DNA from: Phycicoccus sp. Soil748
GTDB taxonomy: Bacteria > Actinomycetota > Actinomycetes > Actinomycetales > Dermatophilaceae
Direction of reading: 5' to 3'
Assembly (NCBI RefSeq): GCF_001428025.1
Contig: NZ_LMSC01000012.1
Coordinates: forward strand, 449,192 to 513,191
Length of the DNA stretch: 64,000 nt
Below are positions 56,208 to 64,000 of this stretch, piece after piece. How positions within the stretch are numbered: the first letter of the stretch is position 1; each line of letters opens with the position of its first letter. The position numbers and the translations under genes are program-made. Below the pieces are notes generated by a model that worked only from the letters and a program-made list of their open reading frames with translations, made no database searches and was not told the DNA's origin.

Positions 56208-57406
56208 CACCCGAGCCCACCCGCGGGCTGTCCCGCGTCCGCGCTCTCGTGGCACGCGGTCGCTCGCGGGGGACACCGACCTCGGACGACCTGGCCCGCG
56301 CGGCGGACCGGGCCGCGAACCGGTCGCGCCGCGAGGCCAGGGCGAGGACCGCCCGGCTCGCCAGCCGACTTGCGTTCATCGTGCAGTGCGGCCTGGGCGC
56401 GGCCGTCGCCTGGTGGGTCGCGACCGGGCTGCTGGGTCACGTGCGGCCGTTCTTCGCCCCCGTCACCGCCATCGTCTGCCTCGGCATGTCCTACGGGCAG
56501 CGGCTGCGCCGGGTGGGCGAGGTCATGAGTGGTGTGGCCGTCGGGGTGTTCATCGGCGACGCCTTCGTGCACGTCTTCGGCAGCGGCTCCTGGCAGATCG
56601 TCGTGGTCGTGGTGATCTCCATGAGCGTGGCCGCGCTCCTCGGGGCCGGCATGATCCTCACCACGCAGGCCGGGGTGCAGTCGGTCATCGTGACCACCCT
56701 CGTCGCCGGCCCCGGCCAGGGCTTCACGCGGTGGCTGGACGCCGTCGTCGGCGGGAGCGTGGCCCTGCTGTTCACCCTCGTCGCCCCGGCCGCGCCGCTG
56801 CGCCGACCACGCCAGCAGGCTGCCCTGGTCGTCGAGGAGATCAGCGGCATCCTCACCGACACGGTCCGCGCGCTGCGTGAGAAGGACGGAGACCTCGCCT
56901 CGGCGACGCTGTCCCGGGCGCGCGACTCCGAGGGGATGCTGACCGAGGCGCGCGCGCTGTCGGCCGAGGGCATCGCGGTGGTGCGGCTGTCGCCGATCCG
57001 GCGCCGGCACCTGCCCGGCGTGCAGGCGATCGCCGACCTCCTCGAGCCGCTGGACCGGGCCATCCGCAACCTGCGCGTCCTGGTCCGCCGGGCGGCGATC
57101 GCGGTCTGGCGCGACGAACCGGTGCCGACCGCCTACCTGCGCCTGCTCGAGGCCCTGGCGGAGACGACGACCGACATCTCGCGCGAGCTGTTCGAGCGAC
57201 GGCTGCCGACCCACGCGCGCGTCGGCCTACACCGGATCGGCGAGGCGAGCGCGGTCATCGACCCGTCGTCCGGACTGTCGGGCGAGGTGATGCGGGCCCA
57301 GATCCGCTCGATGGTCGTCGACCTGCTGATGCTGACCGGCATGCCGCTGGACGAGGCCCGGGAGATGGTGCCCGAGTCGATGACCCATGGGCCGGAGGAC
57401 GGCTGA
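56204..57406 (+). CDS. FUSC-family membrane protein (aromatic acid exporter-like)
   Basis: The 400-aa protein has six membrane segments between about residues 55 and 195 (LAFIVQCGLGAAVAWWVATG, PFFAPVTAIVCLGMSYGQRL) followed by a long soluble helical domain (about 200-400). This half-size architecture matches FUSC/ArAE-type exporters. The GTG at 56204 overlaps the kinase stop by 4 bp. Substrate unknown. Confidence 0.82.
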   Translation: MTPEPTRGLSRVRALVARGRSRGTPTSDDLARAADRAANRSRREARARTARLASRLAFIVQCGLGAAVAWWVATGLLGHVRPFFAPVTAIVCLGMSYGQRLRRVGEVMSGVAVGVFIGDAFVHVFGSGSWQIVVVVVISMSVAALLGAGMILTTQAGVQSVIVTTLVAGPGQGFTRWLDAVVGGSVALLFTLVAPAAPLRRPRQQAALVVEEISGILTDTVRALREKDGDLASATLSRARDSEGMLTEARALSAEGIAVVRLSPIRRRHLPGVQAIADLLEPLDRAIRNLRVLVRRAAIAVWRDEPVPTAYLRLLEALAETTTDISRELFERRLPTHARVGLHRIGEASAVIDPSSGLSGEVMRAQIRSMVVDLLMLTGMPLDEAREMVPESMTHGPEDG

Positions 57407-57426
57407 CCCCTGCGAGACTGGCGGCG

Positions 57427-58617
57427 ATGACCTCGCGACGCCACCTCCCTCCCTTCTGGCTCATGGCGCTCGGCCTCGTGGCCGTGGCCGTCAACCTGCG
57501 GACCGCGATGGCCAGCGTGCCGCCGGTGGTGCAGACGATCGGCGCCGACCTCGGCCTGTCCAACGCCGCGCTCGGGGCACTGACGACGCTGCCGGTGCTG
57601 TGCATGGGCGTCTTCGCGCCGGTCGCCCAGCGCGTGGCCGCGAGGATCGGGGCCGCTGGCGCCATCGAGGTGTCGGTCCTGTGCGTCGCCGCCGGGCTCG
57701 CCCTGCGCCTCGGGGGCGGCCACGTGTGGCTGCTCTACGCCGCGACGTTCGTCGCCGGGGTGGGCATCGCCATCGGCGGCACGCTTCTGCCCGGGCTGGT
57801 CAAGGAGCTGTTCCCACCCCAGCGGGCCGGCCTGGTCACCGGGCTGTACATGCTGGCGATGATGGGTGGGGCCGGTGCCGCCTCCGCACTGTCGGTGCCC
57901 CTCCAGGAGCGCCTGGGGTCGTGGGAGGCGTCGCTCGGCTCGTGGTCGGTGCTGGGGGTGCTCGGAGCCCTCGCCTGGATACCGGTGTGGCGCGGCCACA
58001 CGCGGCACCGCGCGGCCAACCCCATGGTGGTCGCCCCGGCGCGCCTGCCGTGGGGCCATGTCACCGCCTGGCTGGTCGCGGCCTACCTCGCCGTCCAGTC
58101 CGTGGAGTTCTACTCCTCCCTCGCCTGGATCGCGCCCACCTACCGGGCCCGCGGCTGGGACCCCACGCACGCGGGATACCTGCTCAGTGCGTTCACCGCC
58201 GCCCAGCTCGTCTCCGGGCTGCTCGCGCCTGCTCTCACCGACCGGGTCCACGACCGACGCGTCCTCCTGGTGGCCTCGTCCGTCCTCGGCCTGCTCGGGC
58301 AGGCCGGGCTGTGGCTGGCCCCGGGCGGCGCCCCGTGGGTCTGGGCGGCGGTGCTGGGTCTGGGCCAGGGAGCCGCGTTCGCCCTCGGCCTGGTCCTCAT
58401 GGTCGACTACGCCGCCACCCCCGCCGCCAGTGCGCGGCTGGCCGGTATGGCGTTCCTCTTGAGCTACGGGCTCGCCTCGCTCGGCCCCGCCGCCATGGGC
58501 GCGGTGCGCGACGCGACCGGCGGGTTCGACGCGGTGTGGATGTCCCTGACGCTGCTGATGGCCGCCCAGCTGGCGGTCGCGTTCGCGTTGCGCCCCTCGC
58601 TGCGCAAGATCAGCTGA
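57427..58617 (+). CDS. CynX/NimT-type MFS transporter
   Basis: The 396-aa permease has 12 segments and opens with AVNLRTAMASVPPVVQTI (about 22-39), the hallmark of the CynX/NimT branch of MFS (cyanate or nitroimidazole transporters). ALTDRVHDRRVLLV marks the loop of the second half. The gene lies 20 bp after the FUSC stop. GAGACT lies 7 nt before the ATG, a weak leaderless candidate. Transport direction and substrate are unknown. Confidence 0.87.
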   Translation: MTSRRHLPPFWLMALGLVAVAVNLRTAMASVPPVVQTIGADLGLSNAALGALTTLPVLCMGVFAPVAQRVAARIGAAGAIEVSVLCVAAGLALRLGGGHVWLLYAATFVAGVGIAIGGTLLPGLVKELFPPQRAGLVTGLYMLAMMGGAGAASALSVPLQERLGSWEASLGSWSVLGVLGALAWIPVWRGHTRHRAANPMVVAPARLPWGHVTAWLVAAYLAVQSVEFYSSLAWIAPTYRARGWDPTHAGYLLSAFTAAQLVSGLLAPALTDRVHDRRVLLVASSVLGLLGQAGLWLAPGGAPWVWAAVLGLGQGAAFALGLVLMVDYAATPAASARLAGMAFLLSYGLASLGPAAMGAVRDATGGFDAVWMSLTLLMAAQLAVAFALRPSLRKIS

Positions 58618-58665
58618 CCGCGACGCGACGGCGGCCGCCCCGCGACCGCTCAGGGTCAGGGCGTG

Positions 58666-59172
58666 TCACGCAGGGGTGACGTCGGGGCTGGTCGCCGACG
58701 GGCCGAGCGCCTGCACGAGGGCGGCGAGTCGGCTGGCCTCGGAGCGTCCCACCTCGGCGTCCGCCTTCTGGATCGCCATGACCGCAACGGTGTCCGTGTC
58801 GTCGAGCTCGAGGGTGACCCAGGGGTCGCCGCCGCCGAACCGCACGTCGACGACCGACTGCCACGCGATGACGCGGGTGGTGAAGAGGTTGCGCACCGTG
58901 AGCGACTCACGGGTGGGCAGAGCGCGGATGGAGGCGAAGCGCCACAGGATCGCAGCGATCGCCACGCCGAGCAGGGCGAAGAAGACCTTGTCGCCGGCGC
59001 GCCAGGTGCCGCCCTGCTCGGGGCTCGGCAGCACGACCGCGATGACCGCGAAGACGACGAGGGCCGCCACCGCGAAGGCGAGGGACACGGTGCGCCCCCG
59101 GTGGGGACGGAACGGCGCGAAGGCCGCCACCTCGTCGGGCGAGGCGCCCGCAGACCGGGGGCGAGGGCTCAC
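58666..59172 (-). CDS. PH-domain membrane protein
   Basis: The 168-aa protein has two hydrophobic helices (about 30-50 and 63-80) followed by a bacterial pleckstrin-homology-like domain (SLTVRNLFTTRVIAWQSVVD onward, PF10756 type). GTG at 59172 overlaps the hisG stop by 4 bp (GTGA). This is the last gene of the rib-his operon. Such proteins are common next to actinobacterial hisG or rib genes, without known function. Confidence 0.82.
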   Translation of the reverse strand: MSPRPRSAGASPDEVAAFAPFRPHRGRTVSLAFAVAALVVFAVIAVVLPSPEQGGTWRAGDKVFFALLGVAIAAILWRFASIRALPTRESLTVRNLFTTRVIAWQSVVDVRFGGGDPWVTLELDDTDTVAVMAIQKADAEVGRSEASRLAALVQALGPSATSPDVTPA

Positions 59173-60014
59173 AACCGGCACGCGGCGATGTCGGTGACGA
59201 GGATCGCCCGGGCCCCGAGGTCGTAGAGCTCGTCCATGATGGCGTTGGTCAGGTGCCGCGGGACCATGGCGCGCACGGCGGCCCAGTCCTTGTTCTGCAG
59301 CTGGGAGACGGTCGGCGACTCCAGGCCGGGGGTGATCGCGCAGGCGTCCTCGACGAGGTCGACCGGCACGTCGTAGTCGAGCATGACGTAGTGCCGGGCC
59401 GTGATGACGCCGGTCAGGCGGCGCCGCAGCACCTCGACGGCAGCCGCCTCGCCGGAGCCCTCACGCCGGATGAGCACCGCCTCGCTGCGAAGGATCTCCT
59501 CGCCGAACACCTCCAGCCCCTGCTGGCGCAGGGTGGTGCCGGTCTCGACGACGTCGGCGATGACGTCGGCGACCCCGAGCGTGATCGCGGTCTCGACCGC
59601 GCCGTCGAGGCGCACGACCTGGGCGCTGATGCCCTGGCCGGCGAGGTGCTTCTCGACCAGGCCCGAGTAGCTCGTCGCGACACGGCGGCCGGCGATCTCC
59701 TCGACGGACGCGCACGTGCCGGGGCGCGCGGCATACCGGAAGGTCGAACCGCCGAAGCCCAGCGGCATGACCTCGATCGCGGCGCTGCCGGAGTCGAGCA
59801 GCAGGTCACGTCCGGTGATTCCGCAGTCGACGGTGCCGGAGCCGACGTAGACCGCGATGTCGCGCGGGCGCAGGTAGAAGAACTCGACGTCGTTGTCGCG
59901 GTCGGTGACGATCAGCTCCTTGCTGTCGCGACGGACGCGGTAGCCCGACTCACGCAGCATCTCCACTGACGACTCGGACAGGGATCCCTTGTTGGGGACG
60001 GCAATTCGCAGCAT
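59169..60014 (-). CDS. hisG: ATP phosphoribosyltransferase (long form)
   Basis: The 281-aa enzyme carries out the first, feedback-inhibited step of histidine synthesis: ATP plus PRPP to PR-ATP. It has the catalytic domain (MLRIAVPNKGSL; DVIADVVETGTTLRQQGL, the PRPP loop) and the C-terminal HisG_C regulatory domain (about 205-281), so it needs no HisZ. ATG at 60014 follows the hisE stop by 11 nt. Confidence 0.97.
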   Translation of the reverse strand: MLRIAVPNKGSLSESSVEMLRESGYRVRRDSKELIVTDRDNDVEFFYLRPRDIAVYVGSGTVDCGITGRDLLLDSGSAAIEVMPLGFGGSTFRYAARPGTCASVEEIAGRRVATSYSGLVEKHLAGQGISAQVVRLDGAVETAITLGVADVIADVVETGTTLRQQGLEVFGEEILRSEAVLIRREGSGEAAAVEVLRRRLTGVITARHYVMLDYDVPVDLVEDACAITPGLESPTVSQLQNKDWAAVRAMVPRHLTNAIMDELYDLGARAILVTDIAACRL

Positions 60015-60025
60015 GACGGTGGTTC

Positions 60026-60289
60026 CTAGAGGTGGGTGTAGACGTCGTCGAGGGTCAGGTCGGAGGCCAGCATGAGCACCTGGAGGTGGTAGAGCAGCTG
60101 GCTGATCTCCTCGGCTGTGCGCTCCTTGCCCTCGTGCTCCGCGGCCATCCACACCTCGGCGGCCTCCTCGACGATCTTCTTGCCGATGGCATGCACGCCG
60201 GCGTCCAGCTCACGGACGGTCCCCGAACCCTCGGGTCGGGTCACCGCCTTGTCGGCCAGCTCGGCGTACAGCTCGTCGAAGGTCTTCAC
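60026..60289 (-). CDS. hisE: Phosphoribosyl-ATP pyrophosphatase
   Basis: The 87-aa all-alpha enzyme converts PR-ATP to PR-AMP, the second step. It has [10 protein letters not shown] at the start and the MazG-like metal motif [18 protein letters not shown]. The GTG at 60289 has TACCCT 6 nt upstream and no Shine-Dalgarno, so it is probably leaderless. Two copies of a 23-bp element lie in the 181-bp gap upstream. It forms an operon with hisG and the PH-domain gene. Confidence 0.96.
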   Translation of the reverse strand: MKTFDELYAELADKAVTRPEGSGTVRELDAGVHAIGKKIVEEAAEVWMAAEHEGKERTAEEISQLLYHLQVLMLASDLTLDDVYTHL

Positions 60290-60295
60290 GCGCCA

Positions 60296-60301
60296 AGGGT
60301 A
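60296..60301 (-). promoter_or_regulatory. Candidate -10 element of leaderless hisEG promoter
   Basis: TACCCT on the minus strand ends 6 nt before the hisE GTG. Confidence 0.5.
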
Positions 60302-60350
60302 CGGGTGAGTGCGGCACCGTCCGAATGCGGACCGCCAGCCGGGACCGCGC

Positions 60351-60425
60351 GCGCAACTTTCGGCCCATGGGCCCGTATCCGTCCCGCGCACCGCCTCCAC
60401 AGGCGCAACTTTCGGCCCATGGGCC
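60351..60425. repeat. Two copies of a 23-bp half-palindromic element between ribH and hisE
   Basis: The 23-bp sequence starting GCGCAACTTTCGGCCCATGG and ending GCC occurs exactly at 60351-60373 and 60403-60425, 52 bp apart (about five helical turns). Each copy ends in the perfect palindrome GGCCCATGGGCC. The copies sit 50-130 bp upstream of the hisE promoter. It could be a paired operator or a member of a dispersed intergenic repeat family. Confidence 0.9.
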
Positions 60426-60470
60426 GGCACCCTGAGACGCCTGCACGTTCCTGCGCGGGCGGGCGTCCGC

Positions 60471-60941
60471 TCAGACGTGCAGGTCCCGTAAGGTGACGGC
60501 GGTGGCGACCGCGGCGGTCGCGGCCTCGTGCCCCTTGTCCTCGCTCGACCCCTCGAGCCCGGCGCGGTCGAGGGCCTGCTGCTCGTCGTCGCAGGTGAGC
60601 ACACCGAAGCCGACGGGCACGCCGGTGGTGACGCTCACCTGGGTCAGGCCGTTGGTCACGCCCGAGCAGACGTAGTCGAAGTGCGGGGTGCCGCCCCGGA
60701 TGACGACACCCAGGGCCACGAGGGCATCGTGGGTGCCGGCGAGCCGGGCGCAGGCGACGCTGAGCTCGACGGTCCCCGGCACCCGGACGACGGCCGGGTC
60801 GTGGATGCCGGCGTCGGCCAGCCCTCGCAGGGCGCCGGCGACGAGGCCATCCATGACGACGTCGTGCCAGGAGGCGGCCACGACGGCCACCCTCAGGCCC
60901 GACCCGTCGACCGCGATGGTGGGTGCTCCGTGTCCGCTCAT
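60471..60941 (-). CDS. ribH: 6,7-dimethyl-8-ribityllumazine synthase
   Basis: The 156-aa enzyme condenses the ribityl-aminouracil with dihydroxybutanone phosphate. Motifs include [45 protein letters not shown] with catalytic His, and [19 protein letters not shown]. The ATG overlaps the ribBA stop by 4 bp. It forms an icosahedral or pentameric complex with riboflavin synthase. Confidence 0.96.
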   Translation of the reverse strand: MSGHGAPTIAVDGSGLRVAVVAASWHDVVMDGLVAGALRGLADAGIHDPAVVRVPGTVELSVACARLAGTHDALVALGVVIRGGTPHFDYVCSGVTNGLTQVSVTTGVPVGFGVLTCDDEQQALDRAGLEGSSEDKGHEAATAAVATAVTLRDLHV

Positions 60942-62197
60942 GCCGAGGCTCCGTGGTCGGTGTCGAGGAGGAGGCGGTGACCCATGCGGTCCCGCTTGGT
61001 GCGCAGGTAGGCCTCGTTGGTGGGCAGCGGCGCGATACTGATCGGCTCCACCGCCGGGACGTCGATCCCGTGCTCGCGCAAGGCGTTCACCTTGAGGGGG
61101 TTGTTGGTCAGCAGCCGCACGGCCTCGACCCCGAGGTCGACGAGGACGGCCGCACCGGCGGCGTACTCCCGCGCGTCGATGGGCAGGCCGAGCTCGACCT
61201 GCGCGTCGACGGTGTCAAGGCCCTCGTCCTGCAAGCCGTAGGCGCGCAGCTTGGCCACCAGGCCGACGCCGCGGCCCTCGTGACCTCGCAGGTAGACCAC
61301 GGCGCCGCCCTCGGCCGCGACGCGCTCAAGGGCACGGTCGAGCTGGGCCCCGCAGTCGCACCGCTGCGAACCGAAGACGTCGCCGGTGAGGCACTCGGAG
61401 TGCAGACGCACCAACGGCGCCCGGCCGACCAGGCCACGGGGGCTCACCAGGGCGAGGTGCTCGGCCCCGGTCACGACGTCGCGGTAGCCCAGCGCACGGA
61501 AGGTGCCGTGCGGCGTGGGCAGCTCGGTGTCGGCGAGCCGCTCGACCCGGTCGTGGCGCTGCCGCCAGGCGATGAGCTGGGCGATGGTGACCACGGGCAG
61601 TCCCTCGCGGCGACCCGTCTCGAGGACCTGGGGCAGGCGCATCATCGTGCCGTCGTCGTTGACGAGCTCGCCGATCGCGCCCACCGGCTCGAGCCCCGCC
61701 AGCCGGCACAGGTCGACCGCGGCCTCGGTGTGGCCGGGGCGCTCGAGGACGCCGCCGTCCCTGGCGCGCAACGGGATCACGTGCCCGGGGCGCACGAAGG
61801 ACTCCGGCGTCGCCGCCGGGTCCGCGAGCAGCCGTATGGTGCGTGCGCGGTCGGCCGCGCTGATGCCGGTGGTCACTCCCCCGGCTGCGTCCACCGTCAC
61901 CGTGTAGGCCGTGCGCAGGGGGTCGCGGTTGTCGGCGACCATGAGCGGCAGGCCGAGGCGGTCGGCCGTCGCACCGGTCAGCGGGGCGCAGAGGTAGCCG
62001 CTGGAGTGCCGGATGGTCCACGCCAGCCACTCGTCGGTGAGGGTCTGCGCGGCGAGGACGACGTCACCCTCGTTCTCACGGTCCTCGTCGTCGGTGACCA
62101 GCACCGGTCGACCGTCGCGCAGCGCCTGCAGCGCCTCCTCGACCGTCGCGAGCCCGGGTCCGCCCGGCCCACCCGGTGCAGGTCGTGTGCCGGTCAT
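60938..62197 (-). CDS. ribBA: Bifunctional DHBP synthase / GTP cyclohydrolase II
   Basis: The 419-aa protein has an N-terminal DHBP synthase (about 16-215, metal site [10 protein letters not shown] and HTEAAVDL) and a C-terminal GTP cyclohydrolase II (about 220-405) with Zn cysteines in [17 protein letters not shown] and YLRGHEGRG. It starts both branches of riboflavin synthesis. The ATG at 62197 overlaps the pnuC-type stop by 4 bp. Confidence 0.96.
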   Translation of the reverse strand: MTGTRPAPGGPGGPGLATVEEALQALRDGRPVLVTDDEDRENEGDVVLAAQTLTDEWLAWTIRHSSGYLCAPLTGATADRLGLPLMVADNRDPLRTAYTVTVDAAGGVTTGISAADRARTIRLLADPAATPESFVRPGHVIPLRARDGGVLERPGHTEAAVDLCRLAGLEPVGAIGELVNDDGTMMRLPQVLETGRREGLPVVTIAQLIAWRQRHDRVERLADTELPTPHGTFRALGYRDVVTGAEHLALVSPRGLVGRAPLVRLHSECLTGDVFGSQRCDCGAQLDRALERVAAEGGAVVYLRGHEGRGVGLVAKLRAYGLQDEGLDTVDAQVELGLPIDAREYAAGAAVLVDLGVEAVRLLTNNPLKVNALREHGIDVPAVEPISIAPLPTNEAYLRTKRDRMGHRLLLDTDHGASA

Positions 62198-62901
62198 GCC
62201 GTGGCCTCGGCCAGCTCCCGATCCGGGCTCGCCTCGGTGCGGGACGCCTTGAGCCAGACGAAGAAGCCGTAGAGCACCAGGACGCCGTACACGGCGTACA
62301 GGACCGCGGAGGGGTAGAAACGCGAGTGCCACAGCAGCGGCACCCCGACGAGGTCGACGGCGATCCACGCCAGCCAGAAGTCGTTCCAGCCGCGGGCCAT
62401 CGCGTAGGTGGCAACCATCGAGCCGACGAAGATCCAGGCGTCGCACCAGAAGTACCAGCGGGGCGCGGGCCAGCCGGCACCGATGGTCGCGAACACCCAC
62501 TGCATGACGACGACGCCGGCGACCCAGGCGCCGAGGTAGGCCGCGCGCTCACGGACCGTCGCCCAGCGCGGGGTGATGGCCGGGGAGTCCTCGCCCGGGT
62601 GTGCCCGGTTGCGCAGCTGCTGCCAGCGCCACCAGCCGTAGACGCTGGTGATGATGAAGAACACCTGGCGCCCGGCCTGGCCGTAGAGCGTCTCCTGCTG
62701 CGGGTTGGAGAAGGCGACACCGAAGAACACGGTGAACAGCAGCGCGTTGCCGACGATCCCGACGGGCCACGCCCAGACGCGTCGCCGCATGCCGCCGATG
62801 GCCGAGGCGAAGCCGAACGCGTTGCCGACCACCTCCCGCCACAGGAGCGGGTGCCCGGCGACCTGCAGCTGGGCGTTGAAGAGCGTCTCGAGCCAGTTCA
62901 T
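62194..62901 (-). CDS. PnuC-family vitamin permease (riboflavin transporter PnuX/RibM-like)
   Basis: The 235-aa protein has seven hydrophobic segments with the PnuC pattern (EVVGNAFGFASAIGGMRRRVWAWPVGIVGNALL; TSVYGWWRW; WDAWIF-like CDAWIFVGSM; DLVGVPLLWHSRFYPSA). PnuC proteins facilitate uptake of nicotinamide riboside, thiamine or riboflavin. Placement between ribE and ribBA points to riboflavin, as for RibM of other actinobacteria. It overlaps both neighbours by 4 bp. Confidence 0.93.
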   Translation of the reverse strand: MNWLETLFNAQLQVAGHPLLWREVVGNAFGFASAIGGMRRRVWAWPVGIVGNALLFTVFFGVAFSNPQQETLYGQAGRQVFFIITSVYGWWRWQQLRNRAHPGEDSPAITPRWATVRERAAYLGAWVAGVVVMQWVFATIGAGWPAPRWYFWCDAWIFVGSMVATYAMARGWNDFWLAWIAVDLVGVPLLWHSRFYPSAVLYAVYGVLVLYGFFVWLKASRTEASPDRELAEATA

Positions 62902-63578
62902 GCCTGCGTCTCCTGGTGGTTCGGGGTGGGGGTGGTGTTCGGGGTGGGGGTGGAGATCGGGGTGGGAGTCGGGTCGGTGTTCGGGGTGGCGCCGGCCGCC
63001 ATCAGGCGCTCGACGTACTTGGCGATCACGTCGACCTCGAGGTTGACCGGGTCGCCGACCGCCTTGTGCCCCAACGTGGTCAGCTCCAACGTCGTCGGGA
63101 TGAGCGACACCGTGAACGAGTCGGGGCCGGCGCTGGCGACCGTGAGGCTGACGCCGTCGACGGTGACCGAGCCCTTCTCGACGACGTAGCGCGCCAGGGC
63201 CCGGGGCAGCGACAGCTCGACGACCTCCCACCGGTCGCCTGGCGTCCGCCGCAGCACCGTCGCGGTGCCGTCGACGTGGCCCTGCACGACGTGGCCGCCG
63301 AAGCGACCGTCCGCCGGCATCGCGCGCTCGAGGTTGACGGGTGCACCCTCCACGAGCGCGCGCAGGCTCGACCGGCTCAGCGTCTCGGCCATGACGTCGA
63401 CAGTGAACTGCTCGTCGTCGTGCTCGACGACGGTGAGGCAGACGCCGTTGACCGAGATCGAGGCGCCGTGCACGGCGTCGGAGGTGACCAGCGGGCCGTG
63501 GACGGTCAGGCGTGCGGAGTCGGCGCCGGGTTCGAGCGCGACGACGCGCCCGAGCTCCTCGACGATGCCGGTGAACAT
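62898..63578 (-). CDS. ribE: Riboflavin synthase alpha chain
   Basis: The 226-aa enzyme has two lumazine-binding repeats: MFTGIVEELGRVVAL and VVQGHVDGTATVLRR, with SISVNGVCLTV and SVTVDGVSLTV. It dismutates two lumazines into riboflavin. The C-terminus carries an extra tail of about 28 residues, TPTPISTPTPNTTPTPNH-like, encoded by an 18-bp G-rich repeat (62918-62989). The start overlaps the ribD stop by 1 nt (TGATG). Confidence 0.95.
   Translation of the reverse strand: MFTGIVEELGRVVALEPGADSARLTVHGPLVTSDAVHGASISVNGVCLTVVEHDDEQFTVDVMAETLSRSSLRALVEGAPVNLERAMPADGRFGGHVVQGHVDGTATVLRRTPGDRWEVVELSLPRALARYVVEKGSVTVDGVSLTVASAGPDSFTVSLIPTTLELTTLGHKAVGDPVNLEVDVIAKYVERLMAAGATPNTDPTPTPISTPTPNTTPTPNHQETQA
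62918..62989. repeat. 18-bp G-rich tandem repeat at the 3' end of ribE
   Basis: Two close 18-bp units (TCGGGGTGGGGGTGG core, 62918-62935 and 62936-62953) and two diverged ones encode Thr/Pro-rich hexapeptides. The plus strand shows GGGG-T-GGGGG twice within 35 bp, enough for a G-quadruplex on the template strand. Confidence 0.8.
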
Positions 63579-64000
63579 CAGTGGCTCTCCTTCAGGCAGG
63601 CCGTGACGCGCACGTCGTGGCCGATCAGGGTGATGTCGGTGGGTTCGAGGCGCAGGGCGTCCCCGATGGTGGTGATGCCGAGGTCGCCGACGGACGGCCG
63701 GCCACGCCCCAGGAACACCGGCGCGATGTAGGCGACGACCTCGTCGACCAGGCCGTCGGCGAGGAAGGCCGCGGCGACGGTGGGGCCGCCCTCGAGCCAC
63801 ACGTGGTGGACGCCGGCCTCGGCGAGGGCGGTAAGGACGTGCTTGGGGTCGCGGGTGCGCAGGTGCCAGGTCGGCGCGGCGTCGTCGAGCACGTGGGCGT
63901 CCGCAGGGAGGTCCCGCTCCCCCATGACGACCCGCAGCGGCTGGGTGTCCATGAGCGAGCCGTCCGGGTGCCGGGCGGTGAGGTACGGGTCGTCCGTGAG
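63578..64000 (-). CDS. ribD: Riboflavin biosynthesis protein RibD, C-terminal part
   Basis: The gene is cut by the right edge. The visible 140 residues are the end of the reductase domain, with LTDDPYLTARH at the edge, QPLRVVMGER, HHVWLEGGPTVAAAFLADGL (the NADPH/substrate loop) and LGRGRPSV. RibD deaminates and reduces the pyrimidine intermediate. The frame runs open to 64000, so the internal ATG near 63952 is not the start. Any FMN riboswitch of the operon would be outside this window. Confidence 0.92.
   Translation of the reverse strand, partial: LTDDPYLTARHPDGSLMDTQPLRVVMGERDLPADAHVLDDAAPTWHLRTRDPKHVLTALAEAGVHHVWLEGGPTVAAAFLADGLVDEVVAYIAPVFLGRGRPSVGDLGITTIGDALRLEPTDITLIGHDVRVTACLKESH

Noticed and set aside
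63578-64000. FMN riboswitch of the rib operon
   Set aside because: The operon start lies beyond 64000, so the leader is not in the window.

Overview
This is a roughly 70% G+C chromosomal window from an actinobacterium. GTG and TTG starts are common, genes overlap by 1-8 bp, a PdtaR-type ANTAR regulator and egtABC ergothioneine genes are present, CoaE is fused to a GrpB domain, and riboflavin, histidine and tryptophan genes are interleaved in a typically actinobacterial way. The gene order is reminiscent of Intrasporangiaceae (Janibacter/Terrabacter/Knoellia relatives), but that placement is inference. Nothing in the window is a prophage, integrative element, IS or CRISPR array. It is mostly core chromosome with a few accessory pockets.

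Layout. 1-8.4 kb: end of an unknown gene, a TerC-type metal exporter behind a yybP-ykoY (manganese) riboswitch, a Rho_N-domain small protein, uvrB, two MFS exporters, two DUF202 membrane proteins, and coaE-grpB. 8.4-14.7 kb: an oligopeptide/dipeptide ABC importer operon in the unusual order permease(C)-binding protein(A)-permease(B)-ATPase(D)-ATPase(F). 15-24 kb: an F420/PPOX oxidoreductase, a DUF4184 protein, rpsA, a methyltransferase, an MFS symporter, and a two-gene unit of a polytopic membrane protein plus a 914-aa exported heptad-repeat protein. 24-30.5 kb: polA, a hotdog thioesterase, two GNAT acetyltransferases, pdtaR, a lipoprotein with an eroded trypsin-like domain that reads into an antisense tRNA-Leu(CAA), and that tRNA. 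30.6-46.7 kb: pyk, then the block hisI-trpE-trp membrane protein-HGxxPAAW-DUF2752-trpC-trpB-trpA-MauE-DsbA-lgt-gltB-gltD, all on the minus strand. 46.8-54.6 kb: egtA-egtB-egtC, a heterodimeric ABC exporter and a TIGR03085 protein, lying between hisI and hisF. 54.7-64 kb: hisF, a divergent kinase/FUSC/MFS group, then ribD-ribE-pnuX-ribBA-ribH-hisE-hisG-PH-domain protein.

How the genes work together. TrpE, TrpC and TrpB/TrpA cover four steps of tryptophan synthesis (trpD, trpG and the TrpF activity are outside). HisF, HisI, HisE and HisG cover four parts of histidine synthesis. GltB/GltD supply glutamate and Pyk supplies pyruvate. RibD/E/BA/H make riboflavin next to a PnuC-type flavin permease. 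MauE, the DsbA-like protein and Lgt look like an envelope redox and lipoprotein module embedded in the trp operon.

Regulation. At least eleven genes have a TAnnnT or xAxxAT hexamer ending exactly 6-7 nt before the start codon and lack a Shine-Dalgarno. I read these as leaderless promoters, and they fix several start codons. The most interesting items are the heptad-repeat surface system (20.6-23.9 kb), a telomere-like G-rich 9-bp repeat at the 5' end of egtB, the decayed protease lipoprotein that runs into tRNA-Leu, complementary degeneracy in the ABC exporter pair, a twice-repeated 23-bp intergenic element before hisE, and the Mn riboswitch.
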